From Pseudahrensia aquimaris (GTDB taxonomy: Bacteria > Pseudomonadota > Alphaproteobacteria > Rhizobiales > Rhizobiaceae): DNA of 64,000 nt. Made by a program: the position numbers and the translations under genes. The stretch lies in assembly GCF_042676045.1 (NCBI RefSeq), contig NZ_JBHTJV010000002.1:310001-374000 (forward strand), written 5' to 3'. Under the pieces are notes generated by a model. The model searched no databases. It saw nothing but the letters and a program-made list of their open reading frames with translations, and was not told where the DNA came from. Positions 20,784-27,703 of the stretch are shown here, in pieces. The number at the start of each line of letters is the position of its first letter. The first letter of the stretch is position 1.

Positions 20784-21568
20784 TGACGCCATCGCAGTCT
20801 CATATCAGCCTGCCGGAAGTGCGGCGCTTGGAAGCTGTCTCCTTCCGCTCTTGGCCTGCTGCCAGCACGCGGTTTGACGGCACTTGGGCGATACGGCTCA
20901 CCGCCGGTCATCCGGCCAAACGGCTCAACTCGGTCAATCCGCTGGACCCTGCCGATCACGACAATATCGACGAGCGCATTTCCCGTGCCACCCGCATCTT
21001 CGATGCTTTTGGGCGACCTCTGGTGTTTCGCCAAAGCCCGCTAGCGCCCGCTGAGCTTGAGAACCGTCTTGATGCCCGTGGTTGGATGCGGTTTGACGAA
21101 ACCATCGTCATGCTGCGTGATCTTGATGGCACTGTTCCACCGAGAGATCTGACCAGTGCGCCGGTAGGCAATGTTGGGCGCTGGTTGGATCAGTGCATGG
21201 CAATGGGAGCGTTCGCGCCGGACGTTAAGCCGGGACTTTCTGAGTTGATCGACCGTGTGCACGGCGAAGTGGCACTGTTTTTGGGCGATGTGCGCGAGGG
21301 CGAAGCGCGATGCGCTGCGATGATGGTGCGGTTTGGCGACCTTGCTGGCCTGTTTGAGGTCGTCACCCATCCCGATCATCGGCGCAAAGGTTTGGCCAAA
21401 CGTTTGGTCAACAATGCGATGGCTTGGGCCAAATCAAAGGGCAGCAAAAGGGCTTGGCTTCAAGTTGTGGCAGACAATGAGAGCGCCGTGAAACTCTACG
21501 AAGAAACTGGCTTCACCGAAGCTTATCGCTACGCCTATCGCCGTCCGCCGGAGGCGCACAATGGCTGA
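20783..21568 (+). CDS. GNAT family N-acetyltransferase
   Basis: The 261-residue protein has a C-terminal GNAT domain (about 135-255). The acetyl-CoA loop is THPDHRRKGLAKRLV, followed by WLQVVADNESAVKLYEETGF. The N-terminal half (RRLEAVSFRSWPA, LNSVNPLDPADH) is a conserved extension found in the Rhizobiales argJ-GNAT-mutT group. The open frame extends upstream into argJ, but ATG 20783 touching the argJ stop is the likely start. The substrate is unknown. It overlaps mutT by eight bases. Confidence 0.85.
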   Translation: MTPSQSHISLPEVRRLEAVSFRSWPAASTRFDGTWAIRLTAGHPAKRLNSVNPLDPADHDNIDERISRATRIFDAFGRPLVFRQSPLAPAELENRLDARGWMRFDETIVMLRDLDGTVPPRDLTSAPVGNVGRWLDQCMAMGAFAPDVKPGLSELIDRVHGEVALFLGDVREGEARCAAMMVRFGDLAGLFEVVTHPDHRRKGLAKRLVNNAMAWAKSKGSKRAWLQVVADNESAVKLYEETGFTEAYRYAYRRPPEAHNG

Positions 21569-21977
21569 CCCCGCGCCGAAAAAGATCGTTACAGTGGTTG
21601 CTTGTGCGTTGATTGACGCTGACATGCGCGTGCTGTTGGCCCAGCGGCCGGAAGGTAAGGCAATGGCCGGGCTTTGGGAATTTCCCGGCGGCAAGATTGA
21701 TCCGGGCGAGACGCCGGAGGAAGCCTTGATCCGCGAATTGCGCGAAGAACTGGACATTGAGACGAAGGCTACCTGTTTGGCCCCGCTAACCTTTGCCAGC
21801 CATTCCTATGACGACTTTCATTTGCTCATGCCGCTCTATGTCTGCCGCCGTTGGTGGGGCGTGGTGCGGCCCACGGAAGGGCAGACGTTGAAGTGGGTGC
21901 GGGCAAAAAACTTGCGGGACTATCCTATGCCTGATGCCGACATTCCGCTCATCCCTGCATTAACCGAAATTTTATAG
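21561..21977 (+). CDS. mutT: 8-oxo-dGTP diphosphatase MutT (Nudix)
   Basis: A 138-residue Nudix hydrolase whose box GGKIDPGETPEEALIRELRE continuing into ELDI fits GX5EX7REUXEEXGU. The N-terminal VVACALIDADMRVLLAQRPEGK and WEFPGGK are characteristic of MutT. It sanitises oxidised guanine nucleotides to prevent A:T to C:G changes. It is the last gene of the ppiC-argJ-GNAT-mutT run, translationally coupled to the GNAT gene. Confidence 0.92.
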   Translation: MADPAPKKIVTVVACALIDADMRVLLAQRPEGKAMAGLWEFPGGKIDPGETPEEALIRELREELDIETKATCLAPLTFASHSYDDFHLLMPLYVCRRWWGVVRPTEGQTLKWVRAKNLRDYPMPDADIPLIPALTEIL

Positions 21978-22054
21978 GCACGCGGGTAACGTTCCCTTAA
22001 GCATAACGACAATTGCCGACTGCTGGCGCGCAAAGACGTGCTGACAGGTTTCGG

Positions 22055-22384
22055 ATGGGCGCAACGGATGCACAAGCGATGCGGGATGAAGACAACAATT
22101 TGCGGGAAACGTCGCTTTGGGATTCAGCGGCAGTCAGGCTTTCGCTTGGCTTTGCTGCGTTAGCAGTGGTTTTGGCGCTTTCGATTGGGCCTTCTGCTGA
22201 CAATCTGGTTGCAAAAGTCATCGGTCCGGGGCTTGGGCCCGTCGATCCAATGACAACAGCCAGCGTTAGACCCGCCCCGCAAGCTGGTCCCAAACGCTAT
22301 ATCTTGCGACGTTCTGTGCTCCAGAAAAGCCGCGATAGTTCTTGCAGAATTTACGTCAGTGGACGCCGCGAAGGCGAATGCTGA
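22055..22384 (+). CDS. Small membrane-anchored hypothetical protein
   Basis: About 109 residues: a charged N-terminus, one transmembrane helix (about residues 31-47, LSLGFAALAVVLALSIG), then a periplasmic stretch ending with YILRRSVLQKSRDSSCRIYV and the terminal GREGEC. The two cysteines could form a disulfide. The frame extends back to a TTG at 22013; ATG 22055 is more credible, and ATG 22079 is possible. I recall similar short proteins with a YxxRRSVLQ motif from Rhizobiales, but I cannot give a function. Confidence 0.6.
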   Translation: MGATDAQAMRDEDNNLRETSLWDSAAVRLSLGFAALAVVLALSIGPSADNLVAKVIGPGLGPVDPMTTASVRPAPQAGPKRYILRRSVLQKSRDSSCRIYVSGRREGEC

Positions 22385-22460
22385 GGGTAAGCGACCTTAA
22401 ATGAGTTGAAATACGCCCCGTATAGGGTTGAGTCTCCGAGCACGCCCGGAAGAGCTAGTA

Positions 22461-23507
22461 CTATTGCGCGACGGTGCCTGTTGCCTCGTTGCTGGTCGCC
22501 GTGACTGGTGCAACTGCATTTTGAGCGGTTGCGGGTGCCGTGGTTACGGTTTGTGTCGGTTCAGGCTGTTTCGGCGGTTCTACGACTTCGGGCTTGGGCA
22601 CGATGATGTTGATACCTGGAAGCGCCTCTTGAGGTGTCATGGGAGCAAGCGCGCGCGGTTCGCGGTTTTCGGATTTTGCAACCAATGCTTCAAAGCGTTT
22701 GGTAAAATCTTCCTGCCGCTTTGTGTAAGCAACTGCGAGCGATTCAGGCATCGCCATCGTTGGGCAAGCCTGTGTCGGCACGAACTTGCCGCTGCCGACG
22801 GTGTTAAAGCGATAGCGCTTGCCGCACACATCCACTTTGGGCGGCGTGCGGGTAATCTCGAAATGGTCGTAGCCTTCCTTCAGCATGTTCCAAAATTCCG
22901 CGTGCTTGTGATCGCGGTGTTTGTGCATGTTTTCCGGCGTCATGCGGAAAGGGAAGGCTTGTATCTGGAAGGCCTTCTGGCCGCCGCGAAGCGCCTCGCG
23001 GGCCAGTGCATAGATCTCTTCCACCCGGTCATCCGTCATTGAATAGCAGCCGGCAGAAGAGCAAGCGCCGTGAACCATCAGGTGCGAGCCTGTGCGGCCG
23101 TGGGCGCGGTCATAGGCGTTAGGGAAGCCCATGTTGAACGACAGATGATATTGCGACTTCGGATTCAACTGATGTTTGGCAACGGTGTAGAAACCCTCAG
23201 GAGCCTGCTTGTCGCCTTCTTTGAATTTTGGGCCGAATTTGCCGGACCATTTACAGATTTCATATTCAGACAGAAGCGCGTAACGGCCCGTGTCTTTTTG
23301 CTTCCAGACTTCCAGAACGTTCTCGTCTTTGAAGATTCTGATCATGATTGGCGATGATGCCTTCATGCCATAAGCCGACATTTTGGCTTTCAGCTTTGTT
23401 GGCAGTGGAACTTCGCCACGGTTTGAATCGATGCCGTCGAACACATTTTGGCATCCTACGAGCGCAAATGCGGCCAGGCCCAAAAGGCCGGCGCGGAATG
23501 TGCGCAT
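22461..23507 (-). CDS. YafK-type L,D-transpeptidase lipoprotein
   Basis: The 348-residue protein starts MRTFRAGLLGL and carries a lipobox ending LVGC, so it is probably a lipoprotein. The catalytic domain (about 30-240) has HLMVHGACSSAGCYSMTD, the HG-x5-GC signature of YkuD-fold L,D-transpeptidases. Adjacent segments (IRIFKDENVLEVWK, GFPNAYDRAHGRTGSHLM) match the YafK branch. It acts on peptidoglycan or peptidoglycan-linked lipoprotein; the reaction is inferred. A Pro/Thr/Val-rich tail of about 70 residues is disordered. The frame extends to a TTG at 23531, but ATG 23507 better fits a lipoprotein. Confidence 0.87.
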   Translation of the reverse strand: MRTFRAGLLGLAAFALVGCQNVFDGIDSNRGEVPLPTKLKAKMSAYGMKASSPIMIRIFKDENVLEVWKQKDTGRYALLSEYEICKWSGKFGPKFKEGDKQAPEGFYTVAKHQLNPKSQYHLSFNMGFPNAYDRAHGRTGSHLMVHGACSSAGCYSMTDDRVEEIYALAREALRGGQKAFQIQAFPFRMTPENMHKHRDHKHAEFWNMLKEGYDHFEITRTPPKVDVCGKRYRFNTVGSGKFVPTQACPTMAMPESLAVAYTKRQEDFTKRFEALVAKSENREPRALAPMTPQEALPGINIIVPKPEVVEPPKQPEPTQTVTTAPATAQNAVAPVTATSNEATGTVAQ

Positions 23508-23729
23508 TTTTGCTGATGAACGAACGGTCAAGCGGGGCGGCTCCGTAACATTTATGAACGCGATACTATGCGGCGGGGAAATACGAAGCGCCGCCTACGC
23601 TCATGTTCATAGACTGTTAAAGTTGACTTTGTGTTGACACAAGCAAGCTGTGGGTGCGTTCACGCGATTGTCAGTCACATGTTTGTTGTTGTTGAAACAC
23701 TTGCGTGAAGGGGTTTTGGCGGCGCGAAC

Positions 23730-24683
23730 CTAGAGATTGCGCCCGATGGCAAGAAATTTCTCGCGGCGTTCGCGCTTTAACGCGTCCGGTGATTTCTTCG
23801 AAAGCTCAATGAGGTTCGCTTTCAGCTTTGTACGAGCGGCTGCGAATGTTTCCTTGCGGTGACGGTGTGCGCCTCCGCTGGGTTCCGGCACGATTTCGTC
23901 GATGATGCCGAGCGCCAACAAATCTTGGGCCGTGATCTTCATGCTGGTTGCCGCTTCGCGGGCCCGTGTGGAATCGCGCCAGAGGATCGAGGCAGCCCCT
24001 TCCGGCGAGATGACGCTGTAGATGGCGTGTTCGAGCATCAAAACGCGGTTGGCCGAAGCGATGGCGATGGCCCCGCCGGAGCCGCCTTCGCCGATAACCA
24101 TCGAGATCATGGGCGTTGTCAGGTTCAAACAGGCTTCCGTCGAGCGCGCTATGGCTTCCGCCTGTCCGCGCTCTTCCGCGCCGATGCCGGGATATGCGCC
24201 CGCTGTATCAATGAGTGTGATGACGGGCAGGCCGAAACGGTCGGCCATTTCCATCAATCGGATGGCTTTGCGATAACCCTCTGGTCGCGCCATGCCAAAA
24301 TTGTGATGCAGACGAGATTGTGTGTCATGACCTTTTTCGTGGCCGATGACGGCAACCGACTGACCTTCGAAACGACCAAGGCCGCACTGAATAGCGTGGT
24401 CGTCAGCAAAGCCACGGTCGCCTGCAAGCGGCTGGAAATCGTCGATCAGCGCTTCGCGAAAATCTTTGAAATGGGGGCGATCCGGGTGGCGGGCGACCTG
24501 CGTCTTCTGCCAAGCGTCCAGCTTTTTGTATAGCTCGTCCAGCGTCTGCCCGGCTTTGGCTTCCAGCTTGTTGATTTCGTCGGCAACGTTGAGGCTGGCG
24601 TCAGCGGACTGCATATCGCGCAATTCGCGAGCCTTGCCTTGAAGGTCGGAAACGGTCTTTTCAAATTCGAGATAGGCCTGCAT
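23730..24683 (-). CDS. accA: Acetyl-CoA carboxylase carboxyltransferase subunit alpha
   Basis: AccA (317 residues) forms the carboxyltransferase with AccD and commits acetyl-CoA to fatty acid synthesis. Typical strings are YLEFEKTVSDLQGKARELRD, ARHPDRPHFKDF, GHEKGHDTQSRLHHNFGMAR (broken here only by the display limit), GAYPGIGAEERGQAEAIA and GEGGSGGAIAIASANRVLML. The length is standard. It stands alone on the minus strand between the L,D-transpeptidase and an RsmC-like methyltransferase. Confidence 0.96.
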   Translation of the reverse strand: MQAYLEFEKTVSDLQGKARELRDMQSADASLNVADEINKLEAKAGQTLDELYKKLDAWQKTQVARHPDRPHFKDFREALIDDFQPLAGDRGFADDHAIQCGLGRFEGQSVAVIGHEKGHDTQSRLHHNFGMARPEGYRKAIRLMEMADRFGLPVITLIDTAGAYPGIGAEERGQAEAIARSTEACLNLTTPMISMVIGEGGSGGAIAIASANRVLMLEHAIYSVISPEGAASILWRDSTRAREAATSMKITAQDLLALGIIDEIVPEPSGGAHRHRKETFAAARTKLKANLIELSKKSPDALKRERREKFLAIGRNL

Positions 24684-24786
24684 CTGCGTATCCTGAGCGT
24701 GATTGAAAAAGCGGCCGTCTGAAAACCTCCGGCTTGCAGCATTTAGGTGACGCAGGCGGTCTTCGCAATGCGGGCGCTTGCCCTAT

Positions 24787-25770
24787 TCACTTATTTGCGC
24801 GTGCTTGCAGCACTTTGAAGCCGTCTTCGACTGTTAATTCGTGAAACGAGCCGAAAACGGATTGAAGAGTTTGCTCATAAGGCAGCGTGCGGTTGGCGAC
24901 CATGCGCAACTTACCGCCGGGACGCAGGGCCTTGGCGGCGGCGCGTATGAGGGCTTGTCCAAGCTGCGGCTCTGCTGCGCGGGCGGTGTGGAAAGGCGGG
25001 TTCATGACGATCGTGTCGTAGCGCGCGGGCGGCGCTTCACGGATCAGGTCTAGCCAGTGGAACGACATTGGGATGGCGATATCGTCAAGCGCAGCTTTTG
25101 AGGCTTCAACGGCATGAAATTCAGCCTCAAGCAAGGTGAGCGAATTTGGCTTGGATTGTTCGGTAAGCGCGCGCGCCAGATGGCCTGTTCCAGCGCAAAA
25201 ATCGGCGCAATCGCCTGCGAGGCTCTCATCAAACGTTGCGGCCAGCACCGCCGAGCCACGATCGATTTTTCCTTTCGCAAAAAGGCCTGCATTGGCGTCC
25301 ACAGGCAAGGCCGAGACCGTGCGACGGGCCATGTCTGTGGCGATGAGGGTGAAGCATTGGGCGTGATATTTGGAAAAAGTATCGACGACCGTTCCCAACC
25401 GTGCGGCCCACTTTTTCAAAGGGACAATGCCGGTGTTCTTTTCTCCGCACACCAAAATGGGCGCCCCTTCTGATACCGATAAAAGCGCGTGAGCGATGTT
25501 GCGTTCGTTCACCGCCTTTGCGCGGTCAGTTAAGACCAATGCTCCCGCCAGTCCGCCTTTTTCCAGCGTTGGCGATGTGACAAAGCCTGTATCCGTGAGG
25601 TCGAGATAGAGAGGGCGGAAACTTTGTTGGCATACAAGGCCAATCTTCCAGTTCGATGCATCTGGCAAGGGGTGAGCGTTGAAAAAGGCCCACGGTTTGC
25701 TCGCATCTGGGTAGGGGCGATCCTGCCGTTGGAACGGCAGGATCAGTGTCTTGATGGACGGTCTGTCCAT
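24787..25770 (-). CDS. RsmC-like class I SAM-dependent methyltransferase
   Basis: The 327-residue protein has a degenerate N-terminal domain and a C-terminal catalytic domain containing DFCAGTGHLARALTE (SAM loop) and DTIVMNPPFHT (NPPF catalytic motif of base N-methyltransferases). It ends VEDGFKVLQARAN, as in RsmC/RlmG proteins that methylate rRNA guanine N2. The site in rRNA cannot be read from the sequence. It lies 24 bases downstream of carD on the same strand and could share its transcript. Confidence 0.85.
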   Translation of the reverse strand: MDRPSIKTLILPFQRQDRPYPDASKPWAFFNAHPLPDASNWKIGLVCQQSFRPLYLDLTDTGFVTSPTLEKGGLAGALVLTDRAKAVNERNIAHALLSVSEGAPILVCGEKNTGIVPLKKWAARLGTVVDTFSKYHAQCFTLIATDMARRTVSALPVDANAGLFAKGKIDRGSAVLAATFDESLAGDCADFCAGTGHLARALTEQSKPNSLTLLEAEFHAVEASKAALDDIAIPMSFHWLDLIREAPPARYDTIVMNPPFHTARAAEPQLGQALIRAAAKALRPGGKLRMVANRTLPYEQTLQSVFGSFHELTVEDGFKVLQARANK

Positions 25771-25794
25771 GGGGTATCAAACGGGCGCGCGCGA

Positions 25795-26370
25795 TCAGGC
25801 GGCGGCTTCTTCCGCTTCGCCCTCGCCGTCCTCTTCATCCGTCTTCGGTCCGCGACGCGGGCCTTTTGCGAGGTTGGCTTCAATCAGGTTGACGGCTTCC
25901 GTCTCGCTGATTTTGTTCACAACCGCGATTTCACGCGCCATGCGCTCCAGAGCAGCTTCATAAAGCTGACGCTCGGAATAAGACTGTTCGGGCTGCGTGT
26001 CTGAACGGAACAGGTCGCGGACAACTTCTGCAATCTGGATAAGATCGCCCGAATTGATCTTCGCATCGTATTCCTGTGCGCGGCGGCTCCACATGGTGCG
26101 CTTGACGCGGGCGCGGCCTTGAACTGTCTTGAGCGATTTTTCAACGTGCGTAGGTTCAGCCAGTTTGCGCATGCCAACGGATTCTATTTTAGGCACAGGC
26201 ACCCGCAGGGTCATTTTGTCTTTGGCGAAGCTGATGACGAACAGTTCCAGCGAAAAACCAGCGACTTCCTGCTCCTCGATTTCGACAATCTGGCCAACGC
26301 CGTGTGCGGGATAAACAACGAATTCGCCGGTTTTAAAACCCTGACGTTGAACTGCTTTTTTGGCTGCCAT
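25795..26370 (-). CDS. CarD family transcriptional regulator
   Basis: A 191-residue CarD/CdnL-type protein. The N-terminal RNA-polymerase-interacting domain (about 1-70) begins FKTGEFVVYPAHGVGQIVEI and includes FAKDKMTLRVPVPK. The C-terminal helical DNA-binding region contains TMWSRRAQEYDAKINSGD and LYEAALERMAREIAVV with an acidic Glu-rich end. It stabilises open complexes at rRNA and housekeeping promoters. ATG 26370 (MAAKKAVQRQGF) is chosen because AGGAG lies about 10 bases upstream. The open frame extends a further 22 codons. Confidence 0.93.
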   Translation of the reverse strand: MAAKKAVQRQGFKTGEFVVYPAHGVGQIVEIEEQEVAGFSLELFVISFAKDKMTLRVPVPKIESVGMRKLAEPTHVEKSLKTVQGRARVKRTMWSRRAQEYDAKINSGDLIQIAEVVRDLFRSDTQPEQSYSERQLYEAALERMAREIAVVNKISETEAVNLIEANLAKGPRRGPKTDEEDGEGEAEEAAA

Positions 26371-26790
26371 GTGGACTGCGCTCCTAGTTGCGTGGTCTGT
26401 CTTTATGCTCGCGTTGTTTGCGTTGCGCGGTGACAAACTCTTGTTATCGCCGGAACACGAAAGCAGACCGGCTTTTTAATATCGACCCAATGGTCGGATG
26501 GTTCGTTGCGTCTTTAGAGGGAAAGTGCGCGGACAGTTGAATTGCCGCCGCTATCCCGTTTGCCAGACCGACAAATGCCAAGGCCACCCGCAGGGGCACT
26601 TGAAAGACATTGTATCAGGAGGACTGTGTGAAGCCTTTGGCGATAATCGAATGTGTTTTTCGCTGTTGGCCCCGTTCAAAACGCTTCAATCGTGACAGCA
26701 TACACTAAAAAAGGGCAATTTTCAACGTGGATAGATTTCGTGCGGAATTCTGGGGTTAGAAGTGCTTTTGCGCTCCTTAATGCCAGTGGC
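26371..26790. promoter_or_regulatory. Intergenic region between carD and fdxA
   Basis: About 420 bases with no supported gene on either strand. On the minus strand it must contain the fdxA 3' end and the carD promoter. I found no strong hairpin with a T-tract and no convincing -35/-10 pair. Confidence 0.35.
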
Positions 26791-27129
26791 TTAGCTGCCT
26801 TCGCCCGGTTCCGGCGAGAAATATTTCTCAAACTTGCCTTCTTCGCCGTCAAATTTTTCGCCATCTTCGGGCGGTGTGCCTTTGGCGATGATGTTGGGCC
26901 ATTTCTCGGCGTATTCGGTGTTGATCTTTAGCCATTTGTCGAGACCCGGTTCGGTGTCGGGTTTGATGGCTTCAGCGGGGCATTCCGGCTCGCATACACC
27001 GCAATCGATGCACTCATCCGGGTGGATGACAAGCATGTTTTCGCCTTCGTAGAAACAGTCGACTGGGCATACCTCGACACAGTCCATGTACTTACATTTT
27101 ATGCAGTTATCGAGCACGAGGTAGGTCAT
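26791..27129 (-). CDS. fdxA: Seven-iron ferredoxin FdxA
   Basis: This 112-residue ferredoxin has two cluster motifs: CIKCKYMDCVEVCPVDCF (with the atypical spacing of a 3Fe-4S site) and CIDCGVCEPECPAEA (4Fe-4S). The rest, to about residue 107, is the acidic C-terminal extension standard for FdxA (WLKINTEYAEKWPNI). It is a low-potential electron carrier. It lies downstream of the S4 and helicase genes, in the same order as in other Rhizobiales. Confidence 0.95.
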   Translation of the reverse strand: MTYLVLDNCIKCKYMDCVEVCPVDCFYEGENMLVIHPDECIDCGVCEPECPAEAIKPDTEPGLDKWLKINTEYAEKWPNIIAKGTPPEDGEKFDGEEGKFEKYFSPEPGEGS

Positions 27130-27250
27130 AGATGTAAAGTCCGTTCAACAGGTGCGACTGTCAGTTTGATGCAGTCAGATTTGGGGATGTGGTAGCGCGT
27201 GGTTTGGGCGCTGACAAGGCTTGGAAGCCGCTTTCAAATGGCGCAGGTGT

Positions 27251-27703
27251 TCAATCGAATTGTTCGCCAGCTTGAGAGCGAAAACGGGATAATTCGCGAC
27301 GCTCTTTCTTGGTCGGGCGGCCTGCACCTTCTTCGCGCACCGCCTGTTTCAGCGGTCTTCCGGTTGGATCGCGCTTCACCGGCGGTGGGGAAAGGTCTTC
27401 ATAAAGCAACTGCGCCTCTGGGGCTGGGCCGCGGCGCGTTCCAGGTGCGCGAACTTTGAGGATTTTGATTTGCCGGTCGAGTGTGACCGTCAACACGTCA
27501 TCGCGCACGACAGTATGGCTGGGTGAGCCTATGCGGACTGTGTTGATGCGGATTTTGCCCGATTTGACGAGGGATTGAGCGAGCGAGCGGGTTTTGACTG
27601 TGCGTGTGTACCACAACCATTTGTCGACCCGCATCTTGGAGGTCGGATCGCCGACAATTTCCGGCAGGATCGGTGGTTCTTCTTCGTCGTCAGCCATTTC
27701 CAC
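27251..27703 (-). CDS. S4 domain RNA-binding protein (Hsp15-like)
   Basis: A 150-residue protein with an S4 domain (about 20-85). MRVDKWLWYTRTVKTRSLAQ and KSGKIRINTVRIGSPSH define the RNA-binding fold, as in Hsp15, which binds stalled 50S subunits carrying peptidyl-tRNA. The C-terminal tail is basic and Pro-rich (GRPTKKERRELSRFR). Its first codons overlap the last codons of the helicase gene by 14 bases, suggesting coupled translation of two RNA-handling proteins. Confidence 0.88.
   Translation of the reverse strand: MEMADDEEEPPILPEIVGDPTSKMRVDKWLWYTRTVKTRSLAQSLVKSGKIRINTVRIGSPSHTVVRDDVLTVTLDRQIKILKVRAPGTRRGPAPEAQLLYEDLSPPPVKRDPTGRPLKQAVREEGAGRPTKKERRELSRFRSQAGEQFD

Noticed and set aside
22013..22054. 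TTG-initiated N-terminal extension of the small membrane protein
   Set aside because: There is no ribosome-binding site before the TTG and the added residues are not conserved-looking; ATG 22055 is preferred.
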